Source: Xanthomonas theicola (GTDB lineage: Bacteria; Pseudomonadota; Gammaproteobacteria; Xanthomonadales; Xanthomonadaceae). Taken from it: DNA of 64,000 bases. The notes under the pieces were generated by a model, which did not search any database, had not been told where the DNA came from, and saw nothing but the letters and a program-made list of their open reading frames with translations. Below are positions 17,200-27,900 of the stretch, in pieces. Within the stretch, counting starts at the first letter, position 1, and each line of letters begins with the position of its first letter. The position numbers were made by a program, and so were the translations under genes. The DNA lies in NCBI RefSeq assembly GCF_014236795.1, contig NZ_CP049017.1:1776001-1840000 (forward strand), read 5' to 3'.

Positions 17200-18879
17200 T
17201 TACTCGGACTTGTTGCCGTTCAACTGCGCACGCAGCAACGCGCCCAGCTGGGTGGTGCCGCCCGACGCGGACTGGTATTCCTCCAGCACTTCGCGCATTT
17301 CGGCATCGTCCTTGGCCTTGATCGACAGCTGCAGGGTGCGGCCCTTGCGGTCCATGCCCACGAACTTGGCTTCGATCTTGTCGCCGACCTTCAGGTGCTG
17401 GGTCGCGTCGTCGACGCGCTCGTTGGCGATGTCGCGCGCGGCGACGTAGCCCTCGATGCCGTCGGCCAGGTCGATGGTGGCGCCTTTGGCATCCACTTCG
17501 CGCACCACGCCCTCGACCTTCGAGCCCTTCGGGTTGGCCGCCATGTACTGGCCGAACGGATCCTGCTCCAGCTGCTTGACGCCCAGGCTGATGCGCTCGC
17601 GCTCCGGATCCACCGCCAGCACCACCGCTTCCAGCGTGTCGCCCTTCTTGAAGTTGCGCACGATGTCTTCGCCGGTGGTGTTCCAGCTGATGTCCGACAG
17701 GTGCACCAGGCCGTCGATGCCGCCGTCCAGGCCGATGAAGATGCCGAAGTCGGTGATCGACTTGATCTGGCCGGACACCTTGTCGTTCTTCTTGTGGGTG
17801 GCGGCGAAGGTTTCCCACGGATTGGCGGCGACCTGCTTCATGCCCAGCGAGATGCGGCGACGCTCCTCGTCCACGTCCAGGACCATGACCTCGACCTCGT
17901 CGCCGACCTGCACGACCTTGGACGGATTGACGTTCTTGTTGGTCCAATCCATCTCCGACACGTGCACCAGGCCTTCCACGCCCGGCTCGATCTCGACGAA
18001 CGCGCCGTAATCGGTGACGTTGGAGACCTTGCCGAACACGCGGCTGTTGGCCGGGTAGCGGCGCGCGATGTTGTCCCACGGATCCTCGCCCAGCTGCTTC
18101 AGGCCGAGGCTGACGCGGTTGCGCTCGCGGTCGAACTTCAGCACGCGCACGTCCAGCTCGTCGCCGACGTTCACCACCTCGGACGGATGGCGCACGCGCT
18201 TCCAGGCCATGTCGGTGATGTGCAGCAGGCCGTCGATGCCGCCCAGGTCCACGAACGCACCATAGTCGGTCAGGTTCTTGACCACGCCCTTCAGGATCGC
18301 GCCTTCCTGCAGCTTGTCCATCAGCTGCTCGCGCTCTTCCGAGTGCTCGCTCTCGACCACCGCACGGCGCGAGACCACCACGTTGTTGCGCTTGCGGTCC
18401 AGCTTGATGAGCTTGAACTCCAGTTCCTTGCCTTCCAGGTAGGCCGGGTCGCGCACCGGGCGCACATCGACCAGCGACCCGGGCAGGAACGCACGGACAT
18501 CCTTGATGTCCACGGTGAAACCACCCTTGACCTTGCCGCTGATGCGGCCGGTGATGGTCTCGTTCTTCTCCAACGCTTCTTCCAACTCGTCCCACACCAT
18601 CGCGCGCTTGGCCTTCTCGCGCGACAACACGGTTTCGCCGAAGCCGTTCTCGAGCGAGTCGAGGGCGACCTTGACCAGGTCGCCTTCGGCGACGTCGATC
18701 TCGCCAGCGTCGTTACGGAACTGTTCGATCGGCACGATGCCTTCGGACTTCAGGCCGGCGTTGATGACGACGACATCGCCACGCACCTCGACCACGGTGC
18801 CGGTGACGATGGAGCCCGGCTTCAGCTTCGCCAGATTGGCTTGGCTGGCTTCGAACAGTTCGGCAAAAGATTCAGTCAT
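17200..18879 (-). CDS. rpsA: 30S ribosomal protein S1
   Basis: S1 binds mRNA and helps it dock on the 30S subunit. The 559-aa protein consists of six S1/OB-fold repeats, recognisable by recurring blocks such as [20 protein letters not shown], and has the standard length for Gammaproteobacteria. It starts at 18879 with [11 protein letters not shown] leader of about 230 bp separates it from cmk; S1 is usually autoregulated through such a leader, but I do not see a defined element in it. Confidence 0.98.
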   Translation of the reverse strand: MTESFAELFEASQANLAKLKPGSIVTGTVVEVRGDVVVINAGLKSEGIVPIEQFRNDAGEIDVAEGDLVKVALDSLENGFGETVLSREKAKRAMVWDELEEALEKNETITGRISGKVKGGFTVDIKDVRAFLPGSLVDVRPVRDPAYLEGKELEFKLIKLDRKRNNVVVSRRAVVESEHSEEREQLMDKLQEGAILKGVVKNLTDYGAFVDLGGIDGLLHITDMAWKRVRHPSEVVNVGDELDVRVLKFDRERNRVSLGLKQLGEDPWDNIARRYPANSRVFGKVSNVTDYGAFVEIEPGVEGLVHVSEMDWTNKNVNPSKVVQVGDEVEVMVLDVDEERRRISLGMKQVAANPWETFAATHKKNDKVSGQIKSITDFGIFIGLDGGIDGLVHLSDISWNTTGEDIVRNFKKGDTLEAVVLAVDPERERISLGVKQLEQDPFGQYMAANPKGSKVEGVVREVDAKGATIDLADGIEGYVAARDIANERVDDATQHLKVGDKIEAKFVGMDRKGRTLQLSIKAKDDAEMREVLEEYQSASGGTTQLGALLRAQLNGNKSE

Positions 18880-19113
18880 TTGAAATTACTCTAGTGGACA
18901 CACGGGCAGTGCGTTTCTTCTGGAAACGGCGAACTGCCCACCTGGTTAGTCGGCCCGAACCGCGGCCGGGTGTGAAATGGGAAAACCGCAGCGCGACATT
19001 GCGCGGCGGAGCCTTGGAACGGCATTGCGGACTACGGTGAAGCGCACTGCGATGCAACTCGCCTCGCCATGGCACCCAACGGGCGCCATGCTGCTGCCCG
19101 CTCCCGGCGACCC

Positions 19114-19785
19114 TCAGGCGGGCAGCAACTCCAGGACGCGGCCGACCACGTGATCGATGTCCATGCCGGTAGTGTCGAGGAGGACGGCATCGTCTGCCGG
19201 CCTCAGCGGCGCCACCGAACGTTGTGCATCGCGTGCGTCGCGGGCCATGATCTCGCGCAGCAAGTCTCCGAATATAACGGAAACCCCTTTTCCTTTCAAC
19301 TGGTTATGCCGGCGCATGGCGCGCTCCTCGGCGCTGGCGGTCAGGAACACCTTGTATGGGGCTTCCGGGAAAATTACAGTCCCCATGTCGCGGCCGTCGG
19401 CGACCAGCCCCGGCGGGCGCCGGAACGCGCGCTGGCGCTGCTTTAGCGCCGAGCGCACCTCCGGGATCGCGGCGATCGCCGAGGCCACCGCGCCGGTCGT
19501 TTCCAGCCGCAGCTCGTCGGTGGCGTCGGCGTCGTTGATCCTGACCCGCAGGCCGCCGCCGGCCGCGTCCTCGAAGCTCACCCGGGTGTCGAAGGTGCAG
19601 CGCACCAGCGCCGCGGCGTCGGAGATGTCCAGGTTGGCCCAGCTGGCGGCCACGCCGACCGCGCGGTACAGCGCGCCCGAATCCAGGTAGTGCCAGCCCA
19701 GCATGCCGGCCACGATGCGGCTGACGGTGCCTTTGCCGGCCCCGGACGGGCCATCGATGGTCAGGACGGGAGCGTGGTCGTTCAT
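19114..19785 (-). CDS. cmk: Cytidylate kinase
   Basis: Cmk phosphorylates CMP and dCMP. The 223-aa product has the P-loop GPSGAGKGT near the N-terminus, the substrate-binding [10 protein letters not shown] and the [11 protein letters not shown] motif. The ATG at 19785 ([12 protein letters not shown]) is the conventional start; a longer open frame upstream has no similarity. It precedes rpsA on the same strand, the classic cmk-rpsA order. The gene is divergent from rpmJ. Confidence 0.97.
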   Translation of the reverse strand: MNDHAPVLTIDGPSGAGKGTVSRIVAGMLGWHYLDSGALYRAVGVAASWANLDISDAAALVRCTFDTRVSFEDAAGGGLRVRINDADATDELRLETTGAVASAIAAIPEVRSALKQRQRAFRRPPGLVADGRDMGTVIFPEAPYKVFLTASAEERAMRRHNQLKGKGVSVIFGDLLREIMARDARDAQRSVAPLRPADDAVLLDTTGMDIDHVVGRVLELLPA

Positions 19786-19847
19786 GCGGTTCCTTGGACG
19801 AGGGCGGCGCATTGTAGCCCCGGCAGCGGCCGCGCCGGCGCAAGCAC

Positions 19848-19877
19848 TTGAAACCATGAAGAAAAACAGGCTACAAT
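19848..19877 (+). promoter_or_regulatory. Sigma-70 promoter of rpmJ
   Basis: TTGAAA (19848-19853) and TACAAT (19872-19877) are separated by 18 bp, close to the sigma-70 consensus. They lie about 80 bp before the rpmJ start in the cmk/rpmJ divergent gap. Confidence 0.75.
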
Positions 19878-19957
19878 TGCCGGCTTACCGATCCAGCGAC
19901 GTGGCCCTGGCCTCGCCGCCCTCCTTTCGAATCCACAAGTTTACGCCGAGGTATGCC

Positions 19958-20083
19958 ATGAAAGTCCTGTCCTCCCTGAAGTCGGCGAAGGCCCGTCACC
20001 GCGACTGCAAGGTGGTCCGCCGCCGCGGCAAGGTCTTCGTGATCTGCAAGTCGAACCCGCGTTTCAAGGCGCGCCAGCGCTGA
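19958..20083 (+). CDS. rpmJ: 50S ribosomal protein L36, B type without zinc knuckle
   Basis: The 41-residue basic protein starts [11 protein letters not shown] and ends NPRFKARQR, the signature of the longer L36 form (YkgO type). Only two cysteines are present (Cys17 and Cys30), so the four-ligand zinc site of ordinary L36 is missing. In other bacteria such zinc-free paralogues substitute under zinc limitation. In this lineage it may be the only or main copy, which cannot be judged from the window. A terminator follows. Confidence 0.95.
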   Translation: MKVLSSLKSAKARHRDCKVVRRRGKVFVICKSNPRFKARQR

Positions 20084-20140
20084 TCCGGCGACGGCCCGCC
20101 CCGCGGCACCGTGCGCACGGTTGCGGGCCATCGACAAAGG

Positions 20141-20160
20141 CCGCCTCCGGGCGGTTTTTT
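20141..20160 (+). terminator. Intrinsic terminator after rpmJ
   Basis: A CCGCC/GGCGG stem with a TCCG loop is followed by six Ts, 58 bp after the rpmJ stop. Confidence 0.88.
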
Positions 20161-20211
20161 GTTGCCGAAGTTTGCTGTAATCGCCGTTCGTCCTCTGGGG
20201 AGCACACCGTG

Positions 20212-20541
20212 ATGAAGCATCGTCTTTCCACATTGCCGCTGCTGGCCGTCCTGGGCCTGGCCGGCGCCGCCGCCGCCGAGACGCTGCTGGTCGAGCGGAT
20301 CGAGCAGGAACGCGGGGCGGCGATGCCGGCGCGCGGGCTGAGCATGGGCCAGGTCGAGTCGCGCTATGGCGCCCCGCAGCAGAAGCTGGAACCACGCGGC
20401 GGACAGAAACGGCAATGGCCGACCATCAATCGCTGGGTGTATCCGGCCTTCACCGTGTACTTCGAGAAGCACAAGGTGGTGGACGTGGTCGCCAACAAGG
20501 CCGATGCCGACGAAGTGGGTCCCAAGCCTGCGATCCGTTAG
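20212..20541 (+). CDS. Small secreted protein of unknown function
   Basis: The 109-aa product has a clear signal peptide ending near Ala-Ala-Ala-Glu at about residue 22. The mature part is about 87 residues, with a motif region MGQVESRYGAP that resembles the helix-turn seen in SmpA/OmlA-like small periplasmic proteins, and an aromatic WVYPAFTVYFEKHKVVDVV segment. This last part also recalls BamE-like folds, but the similarity is weak and no lipobox is present. A GTG directly before the ATG is an alternative start; GGGGAGC is the ribosome site. No function is assigned. Confidence 0.8.
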   Translation: MKHRLSTLPLLAVLGLAGAAAAETLLVERIEQERGAAMPARGLSMGQVESRYGAPQQKLEPRGGQKRQWPTINRWVYPAFTVYFEKHKVVDVVANKADADEVGPKPAIR

Positions 20542-20588
20542 CGCGAATCCCGCGAAAGAGCCCGTCTTATGCGAATCCTTCGCAAGAG

Positions 20589-20608
20589 CCCGCACATCCC
20601 TGTGCGGG
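20589..20608. other. Hairpin between the secreted-protein gene and aguA
   Basis: CCCGCACA and TGTGCGGG form a perfect 8-bp stem with a TCCC loop. No T-run follows, so the role is unclear. Confidence 0.5.
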
Positions 20609-20662
20609 GATCAAATGAAAAGCCGGGCTTCGGCTCGTGCATGACCTGAATATGTGGTTGCA

Positions 20663-21700
20663 ATGACCGATCGCCTTCGCCTTCCCGCGGAATGGGAACC
20701 CCAGTCCGCCATCCTGATCGCCTGGCCGCACGCCGGCACCGACTGGGCCGAGCGACTGGCCGAGGTGGAGGAAACCTACATCGCGCTGGTCGCGGCGATC
20801 ACGCGCTACCAGCGCGTGCTGATCTGCGTGGCCGATGCCGACCTGCAGATCTATGCCGAGGCGCGGCTGCGCTCGGCGCGAGTGGACATGCGGCGCGCGC
20901 AGTTCGTGGAAGCCGCGTACGACGACACCTGGCTGCGCGATTCCGGCCCGATCAGCCTGGCCCGGGCCGGCGGCGGTTTCCAGTTGCTGGACTTCCGCTT
21001 CACCGGCTGGGGCGGCAAGTTCCAGGCCAGCCGCGACGATCAGCTGGTGGGCGTGCTGGCGGCGCAGGGGCTGTTCGCCGACAGCACGGTGCACAGCATC
21101 GATTTCGCGCTGGAAGGCGGCGCGATCGACAGCGACGGCGCCGGCACCCTGCTGACCACCTGGCGGTGCCTGCACGAACGCCACCCGCAGCGCTCCCGCG
21201 AATCGCTGGGCCGCGACCTGGCTGGCTGGCTGGCGCAGCGGCGTGTGCTGTGGCTGGACCACGGCTACCTGGAAGGCGACGACACCGACGCGCACATCGA
21301 TACCCTCGCCCGCTTCGCCAGCGAGGACGCGATCGTCTACCAGGCCTGCGACGACGCCAGCGATTCGCACTACGCCGAGCTGCAGGCGATGGCTGCCGAA
21401 CTGGCCACGCTACGCACCGCCGACGGCCGCCCCTACCGGCTGTTCCCGCTGCCGTGGGCGCAACCGGTGATCGACCAGGGCCGGCGCCTGGCCGCCTCCT
21501 ACGCCAACTTCCTGATCGTCAACGGCGCGGTGCTGCTGCCGGCCTATGGCGATGCCGCCGATGCGCAGGCGCAGGCGGTGATGGTGCAGGCGTTCCCGCG
21601 GCATGAGATCGTGCCGATTCCGTGCCGCGCGCTGATCTGGCAGAACGGCAGCCTGCACTGCATCACCATGCAGTTGCCCGAGGGCGCGCTGGCGGCCTGA
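20663..21700 (+). CDS. aguA: Agmatine deiminase
   Basis: AguA converts agmatine to N-carbamoylputrescine and ammonia, the first step of putrescine synthesis from arginine in many plant-associated bacteria. The 345-aa protein starts RLPAEWEPQSAILIAWPH and ends with the nucleophile Cys333 in GSLHCITMQLP; the DDTWLRDSGPI segment holds further active-site acids. The start at 20663 is the ATG nearest the family N-terminus. aguB, the next enzyme, lies 316 bp downstream on the same strand. Confidence 0.95.
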   Translation: MTDRLRLPAEWEPQSAILIAWPHAGTDWAERLAEVEETYIALVAAITRYQRVLICVADADLQIYAEARLRSARVDMRRAQFVEAAYDDTWLRDSGPISLARAGGGFQLLDFRFTGWGGKFQASRDDQLVGVLAAQGLFADSTVHSIDFALEGGAIDSDGAGTLLTTWRCLHERHPQRSRESLGRDLAGWLAQRRVLWLDHGYLEGDDTDAHIDTLARFASEDAIVYQACDDASDSHYAELQAMAAELATLRTADGRPYRLFPLPWAQPVIDQGRRLAASYANFLIVNGAVLLPAYGDAADAQAQAVMVQAFPRHEIVPIPCRALIWQNGSLHCITMQLPEGALAA

Positions 21701-22016
21701 GCCGCGTGTGCCGGCAAACGCGGATCCGGAGCGAGGGCATACCTTCGCCGGATCGTGCGCTCGCAGCGGCGTTGCAGGAACGGCCATGCGGACTGCGGCA
21801 GGATGGTCTCCATGCCGATGCAGCGCTGGCGGCGAAGCGCCGGCGTGGCGTTTCTTCCGCAGCACCGGGACAGGTGCCGGACCCGACGCCGACGCCGCCG
21901 GACGCTCGCGCCTGCGCTCCGATGCACCCGAACCAAGGCGCGGCATTCATCTGCCGCGAAGCTGCCGCGCCAGCATCCGCGCTACCATGCGCGCTTTCAC
22001 CGACCATCCTTCCGCA
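21701..22016. other. 316-bp aguA-aguB gap with no recognisable gene
   Basis: This gap has normal genome-like composition. Short open frames exist but lack ribosome sites and similarity. I see no terminator, repeat or strong promoter in it. A small purine-poor stretch precedes the aguB ATG. Confidence 0.6.
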
Positions 22017-22919
22017 ATGAGCCGAAACACTCTTTCCGTCGCGCTGATCCAGGAACGCAACCATGGCGATGCCGCGGCGAACCTGGCGGCGATCGAATCG
22101 CGCGTGGCCGAGGCGGCGGCGCAGGGTGCGCAACTGGTGCTGCTGCAGGAACTGCATAACGGCGCGTATTTCTGCCAGCACGAGTCGGTGGACGAATTCG
22201 ACCTGGCCGAGCCGATTCCCGGTCCCAGCACCGAACGCCTTGGCGCGTTGGCCAGGCGCCATGGCGTGCTCCTGGTCGGCTCGCTGTTCGAGCGCCGCGC
22301 CGCCGGCCTGTACCACAATACCGCGGTGGTGTTCGAACAGGACGGCAGCCTGCTGGGCAAGTACCGCAAGATGCATATCCCGGACGATCCGGGCTTCTAC
22401 GAGAAGTTCTATTTCACCCCCGGCGACCTCGGCTTCACCCCGATCCAGACCTCGGTCGGCCGCCTGGGCGTGCTGGTGTGCTGGGACCAGTGGTATCCGG
22501 AAGCGGCGCGGCTGATGGCGCTGGCCGGCGCCGAACTGCTGCTGTACCCGACCGCGATCGGCTGGGATCCCAGCGATACCCAGGCCGAGCAGGAGCGCCA
22601 GCGTGATGCCTGGATCCTCAGCCATCGCGGCCATGCCGTCGCCAACGGCGTGCCGGTGCTCAGCTGCAACCGGGTCGGCCACGAACCCTCGCCGCTGGCC
22701 GCCGATGGCGTGACCGGCGCGGCGGGCATCCAGTTCTGGGGCAACAGCCACGTGCTGGGCCCGCAGGGCGAGTTCATCGCCGAAGCCGGTGCCGAACCGA
22801 CCGTGCTGGTGTGCGACGTGGACCTGCAACGCAGCGAGCACGTACGGCGGATCTGGCCGTTCCTGCGCGACCGCCGCATCGACGCCTATGGCGATCTGCT
22901 GAAGCGCTACATCGACTGA
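22017..22919 (+). CDS. aguB: N-carbamoylputrescine amidase
   Basis: AguB hydrolyses N-carbamoylputrescine to putrescine, CO2 and ammonia. The 300-aa nitrilase-fold enzyme shows the complete triad: Glu45 in LLQELHNG, Lys118 in YRKMHIPDD and Cys155 in VLVCWDQWYPEA. The length is standard. I start it at the ATG at 22017 (MSRNTLSVALIQ); the open frame continues upstream without similarity. With aguA it completes the agmatine-to-putrescine route. Confidence 0.95.
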   Translation: MSRNTLSVALIQERNHGDAAANLAAIESRVAEAAAQGAQLVLLQELHNGAYFCQHESVDEFDLAEPIPGPSTERLGALARRHGVLLVGSLFERRAAGLYHNTAVVFEQDGSLLGKYRKMHIPDDPGFYEKFYFTPGDLGFTPIQTSVGRLGVLVCWDQWYPEAARLMALAGAELLLYPTAIGWDPSDTQAEQERQRDAWILSHRGHAVANGVPVLSCNRVGHEPSPLAADGVTGAAGIQFWGNSHVLGPQGEFIAEAGAEPTVLVCDVDLQRSEHVRRIWPFLRDRRIDAYGDLLKRYID

Positions 22920-22931
22920 GCCGCCACCGCC

Positions 22932-23466
22932 TTGGACGACCTACAGCTGCGCGCCGCTGAGGCGGCCGATATCCCCGCGATCACTGCGCTGTACGCCGAC
23001 CAGGTTCGCAGCCACGTCAATACCTACGAATACGATGCGCCGGACCGGGCCCAGATGCGGCGGCGCATGCGGGACGTGATCGCATGCGGCTATCCCTACC
23101 TGGTCGCGCATGCCGCCGACGCACGCCTGGCCGGCTACGCCTACGCAAGCAGCTATCGGACCCGTCCCGCTTACCGCTGGACCGTGGAGAACAGCGTCTA
23201 CGTGGAGCCGGCATCACGGCCGCAGTGTCGGTTCCGCACTGCTGCAGGCGCTGATCGCGGCCTGCGAGGCGCGCGGCTTCCGGCAGATGGTGGCGGTGAT
23301 CGGCGAGTCGACCAATCAGGCGTCGATCCGCCTGCACCAGCGCTTCGACTTCAGGCCGGTCGGCGTGTTCAGCGGTCTCGGCCGCAAGCATGGGCGCTGG
23401 CTGGACACGCTACAGATGCAACGCCCGCTGGTCCCCGGCGCCGACGAGGCGCCCTCCGATGAGTAA
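22932..23466 (+). pseudogene. Frameshifted GNAT acetyltransferase (phosphinothricin N-acetyltransferase-like)
   Basis: The first frame (start TTG at 22932) encodes the N-terminal half of a GNAT enzyme up to WTVENSVYVEP. The second half continues one frame over as HHGRSVGSALLQALIAACEARGF and STNQASIRLHQRFDFRPVG, the acetyl-CoA-binding loop and C-terminal motif of the Pat/YwnH subgroup. Joining them needs a single shift at about 23211, either one extra G or two lost bases. As written the gene gives a truncated enzyme without the cofactor site. It could be a real lesion or an assembly error. It starts 12 bp after aguB and overlaps the next gene. Confidence 0.8.
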
Positions 23467-24754
23467 TGGAATGAACGAACTTTCCCAGGCCGGCGACGAC
23501 GCGTTGTTCGACGGCCAGCCGTACCGCATCGTCGAGCGCGATGGCGTGCGCTACACCCTGCTCGGCACCGCGCATGTCTCGCTGGCCAGCGTCGCCGCGG
23601 TGGAGCGGGCGATCGACAGCGGCCGTTTCGATGCGGTCGCCATCGAGCTGGACCCGCAACGATTGCAGGCGCTGACCGACCCCGACGCGCTGACCAAACT
23701 CGACCTGGTGCAGGTCATCCGCAAGGGCCGCGTGGCGCTGTTCGCGGCGAACCTGGCGCTGGCCGCCTACCAGCGGCGCCTGGCCGAGCAGTTGGGCATC
23801 GAACCTGGCGCCGAACTCAAGCGCGCGGTGCTGCTGGCGCGCGAACGGCAATTGCCGGTGTACCTGATCGACCGCGAAGTCGGGCTGACCTTCAAGCGCG
23901 CCTCCAGCCGGCTCGGTTTCTTCGGCAAGCTCAAACTCGGCAGCGGCCTGCTCGGCGGCCTGTTCGCCTCGGACGAGGTCGGCGCGGCGGAGATCGAGAA
24001 GCTCAAGCAGGGCGACATGCTCGAGGCCAGCTTTGGCGACTTCGCCAGCGAGAGCCCGGCGCTGTACGACACCATCATCGACGAGCGCGACCGCTACATG
24101 GCCACGCGCCTGCGCGAGGAACGCGCGCAGCGGACCGCCCCCAGCCAGAGCCCGATCGCCGCCCCGGACGGCCTCGACGCCGCGCGCGCCGACGGCATCG
24201 GCGAGGTGCTGGCTGTGGTCGGCGCCGGCCACCTGGCCGGCTTGGCCAGGCACCTGCAGAACGACCAGGACGATCCGGCGGCGTTGCGCAAGGCGCTGGA
24301 AGAGGTGCCGACCAAGAAGAAGATTCCGTGGATCACCCTGACCCTGACCGCGCTGGTGCTGGGCGGCGTGGCCTGGGGCTATTGGCGCGGCGGTTTCGCG
24401 CTGGGGACCGACCTGCTGCTGCAGTGGGTGCTGTTCACCGGCGGCCTGGCCGGGCTGGGGTGCCTGCTGGCCGGCGGCCATCCGCTGAGCATCGTCGCCG
24501 GCGCCATCGCCGCGCCGCTGAAGCCGTTCCGGCCCGGTGTGCCCGCCGGTGCGTTCAGCGCACTGGTCGAGGTGCACATGCGCAAGCCGGCCTACGGCGA
24601 CTTCCTGGCGCTGCGCGACGACGCGCAGAGCGTGCACGGCTGGTACCGCAACCGCGTCTCGCGGGTGGTGTTGACCTTCCTGCTGACCAACCTCGGCAGC
24701 ATGGTCGGGGTATGGCTGGCGGGATTCCGCATCTTCGGCAAGCTGGCCGGTTGA
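23459..24754 (+). CDS. TraB/PrgY-family membrane protein
   Basis: The 431-aa product has an N-terminal TraB/GumN-like domain with the motif YTLLGTAHVSLASV and the conserved acidic patch VAIELDPQR, then about three to four C-terminal membrane segments from residue 285 onward. Family members occur in all domains and resemble the pheromone-shutdown protein PrgY; the two short motifs place them near the erythromycin-esterase/ChaN-like fold, but no biochemical role is established for this bacterial group. The start at 23459 overlaps the preceding GNAT stop; an ATG at 23471 is the alternative. A hairpin repeat follows. Confidence 0.85.
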   Translation: MSNGMNELSQAGDDALFDGQPYRIVERDGVRYTLLGTAHVSLASVAAVERAIDSGRFDAVAIELDPQRLQALTDPDALTKLDLVQVIRKGRVALFAANLALAAYQRRLAEQLGIEPGAELKRAVLLARERQLPVYLIDREVGLTFKRASSRLGFFGKLKLGSGLLGGLFASDEVGAAEIEKLKQGDMLEASFGDFASESPALYDTIIDERDRYMATRLREERAQRTAPSQSPIAAPDGLDAARADGIGEVLAVVGAGHLAGLARHLQNDQDDPAALRKALEEVPTKKKIPWITLTLTALVLGGVAWGYWRGGFALGTDLLLQWVLFTGGLAGLGCLLAGGHPLSIVAGAIAAPLKPFRPGVPAGAFSALVEVHMRKPAYGDFLALRDDAQSVHGWYRNRVSRVVLTFLLTNLGSMVGVWLAGFRIFGKLAG

Positions 24755-24807
24755 GCGTCCCGCGGCAGGGCCATGCGCCCCGCCCGCTTGCCCGCTGCCG
24801 CAATTCT

Positions 24808-24872
24808 GTAGGAGGGGCTTCAGCCGCGACCGGACGTTAGCGGCGATGCCCCGTCGGCACTGAAGCCCTTCC
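24808..24872. repeat. Xanthomonas-type intergenic hairpin repeat (TAGGAG-GGCTTCAGCCGCGAC)
   Basis: TGTAGGAGGGGCTTCAGCCG lies opposite an inverted CTGAAGCCC (24815-24823 against 24860-24868). Such TAGGAGCGGCTTCAGCCGC blocks are common intergenic repeats in Xanthomonas and relatives. Here it sits between two convergent genes and may help end both transcripts. Confidence 0.7.
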
Positions 24873-24947
24873 ATACGTTGGTTCGGCGCGATTTGGGATC
24901 CGACTAGTGCGTGCCGGCCGTTTCGGCGCGCGGCATCGCCCCATTCG

Positions 24948-27900
24948 TCAGGACACCACCGGCGCGGCCACGCCGCGGCCGCCGCGGGCGCGGCGGACCA
25001 GCTTCACCACGCCGCCGCTGAGGTCGTCGAGGATCGCGTAGATGGTCGGCAGGAACAGCAGGCTGACCACGGTGGAGAACGCCAGGCCGCCGGTGATCGC
25101 CCGCGCCATCGGGTAGTAGGCCGGGCCGTCGCCGAACATCTGCGTGGTGGTCAGCGAAATCGGCACCATCGCCAGGATCGCGGTGCCCATGGTCATCATG
25201 ATCGGCCGCAGCCGCTCGCGCGAACCTTCCACCAGCGCCTCGGTGCGGCCCAGGCCGCGCCGGCGCAGGTTGTTGATGTGCTCGATCATCACGATGCCGT
25301 TGTTCACCACCACGCCCATCAGCACCAGGATGCCGATGAAGGCCATGATCCCGAAGTTGGTGCCGGTGATCCAGAACAGCCAGAACACGCCGAAGATCGA
25401 GAACAGCACGCCGCTCATGATCGCCGCCGGGAACAGCAGCGATTCGAACACGGCGGCCATCACCACGTAGATCATCAGCAACGCGATCAGCAGGTTGAAC
25501 AGCATCTGCTGGCCGGCCTTGTCCTCGTCCTGGCCGTCGGCGCTGTCGAAGCTGTAGTGGTAGCCGGCCGGGAAGCTGACGCCTTTCAGCGTCTCCTCCA
25601 TCGCCTGCTTGGCCTCGGCCGGGGTGACCTTGACCCCGAGGTTGGCGGTGATGGTCAGCGTGGTCTGGCGGTTGGTGCGCCCGATCTGGGTCGCCGCCGG
25701 CCGCGTCTGCACCTCGACCAGGCTCAGCAGCGGCACGCTGCGCCCGTCCTTGGTGCGCACGTTGAAGCTGTCCAGGTCCTCGGGCGTGGTCTCCTCGGCA
25801 CCGGCGAAGCGCACCCATCCCCGCACCTGGGTGTCGCCGCGGCGGAATTCGCGCAGCGCAGCGCAGCGCAGCGCCAGGCCGACGAAGCTGGCGACCTGCT
25901 CGGCGTTGAAGCCGAAGGCCGACGCGCGCTCGCGGTCCACGCGCACCGCCAGTTCGGTGGTGCGATCGCCGGTATCCACGCGCACGTCGCGCAGTTCCTT
26001 GCGCCGCGCCAGCAGCGGCACCACGTCGTCGGCGATGGCGCGCAGGGTCTGGGTGGAATCGCCGACCAGCTGCACCTGCACGCGCTGCGCGCCGCCGCCG
26101 CCCTGGCCGTTGCCGTTGCTGCCGACGTTGTAGTCGGCCAGCGCCGAGCGGGGCAGCTCCTTGCGGATTTGCTCGATCAGCGCCGGCAGGTCGCGCACCC
26201 GCTTCAGGTCCACGGTCAGCGTGGTGCTGCTGCCTTCCACCTCGCTGAACCACGAATACACCTGGGTGACGTGGTAGCGCTGGCGGCGCGCGTCGATGAA
26301 GCGCTCGATCTTGGCCACTTCCGCCGACAGCTGCTCGCGCGTGTACGAGCCCTTCCACTGGTAGCCGATGAAGATCTGCTCGCCGCCGTCGCCGCCGAAC
26401 ATGTCCTTCTTGGTCTGCAGCATCGGCAGCACGCTGAGCGCGGTGATCAGCGCGATCGCGGCGACGCTCCAGCCACGATGGGCCAGCGACCAGCGCAGCG
26501 CGCCGGCGTAGCGGCGCTGCAGGCGCGGGATCAGGCCGCGCTCGGAGCGGACCAGCGCCGGCGTGCGCATCCGCGCCGACAGCATCGGGATCAGGCTCAC
26601 CGCCACCAGCCACGAGGCCAGCAGCGACACCGAGATGGTGATTGCGATCTGCGCCATGAAGATGCTGATGTTGTTGGTCTCGCCGAACAGGTTCGGCACG
26701 AACACGATGCAATGGCACAGGGTGCCGGCCGACAGCGCGATGGCGACGTTGCGGGTGCCGACGATCGAAGCCAATTGCGGCTGGTCGGGCATGCGCTCGC
26801 GTTCCTGGTAGATGCTCTCCACCACCACCACCGCGTTGTCCACCAGCATGCCCACCGCCAGCAGCAGGCCCATCATGGTCAGGATGTTGAGGGTCACTCC
26901 GGCGAAATACATGAAGCCCAGGGTGATGGTGAAGCAGATCGGGATCGCCAGGGTCACCATCAGCGTCGACGGCCAATGGCGCAGGAAGAAGAACAACACC
27001 GTCACCGACAGCAGCAGGCCGACCGCGCCGGCCTCGGCCAGTTCGCTCAGCGACGAGGTCACCGCCTTGCCCTGGTTGTCGATGACCTTGACCTGCACGT
27101 CGCTGAGCGCCGGCTGCTTGCGGATCTGTTCGACCTCGGCCAATACCGCGCGCGACACCTCGACCAGGTTGGCGCTGCGCTCCTTGTACACGTCCATGCC
27201 CACCGCCGGGCGCCCGTCCAGGCGCCGGCCGTAGTTCATCCGGGTCGGCTTCAGCCGGATGTCGGCGATGTCGCCCAGGCGCAGGCCCTTGTTGTCGATG
27301 ACCAGGTCGCGCAGTTCCTGCAGGTCGCGCAGCTCGCCGACCGGCTGCACCCGCCGGCGCTGGCCGTGGTCGTCGATCTGCCCGGCCGACAGCGAGAAAT
27401 TGAGCTTGCCCAGGCGCTCGCTGAGATCATTGAGGCTGAGGTTGTGCGCGCCGAGCCGGTCCGGCGCGATCGCGATCTCCACTTCGTTCGGCGGCGCGCC
27501 GGACACCTCCACCTTGGCCACGCCGGGGATGCGTTCCAGGCGCCGCTTGAACTCGCGGTCTAGCATGTCGTAGGCACCGGTCAGGTCGGCCGCGCCGGCC
27601 AGGCGCACCTTCAGCACCGGCTCGTCGCTGCTGGACCACTTGAACACGTGGTAGCGCTGCAGGTCTTCCGGCAGGTCGGCGCGGATCGCATCGATGCGCT
27701 CGCGCGCGTCGGAGGCGGCGATGGCGATGTCGCGGTCCCAATCCGAAAACTCGATGAACACGTTGGCGCCGTCGGCGGTGGCGGTCGAGCGCATGCGCTT
27801 GATCCCGGTCATCGTCGCCAGCGCTTCCTCGGTCGGCCGCACCAGGTTGCGCTCGACCTCGTCCGGGGTCGAGCCGCTGTACGGCAACTGCACGAACAGG

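Noticed and set aside
14459..18595. 1378-codon open frame on the minus strand across lapB, lapA, ihfB and rpsA
   Set aside because: It runs in another frame over four recognised genes on the same strand and yields Arg/Gly-rich nonsense.
24808..24872. CRISPR-like repeat
   Set aside because: Only one inverted unit is present without spacers; it matches a dispersed Xanthomonas intergenic hairpin.
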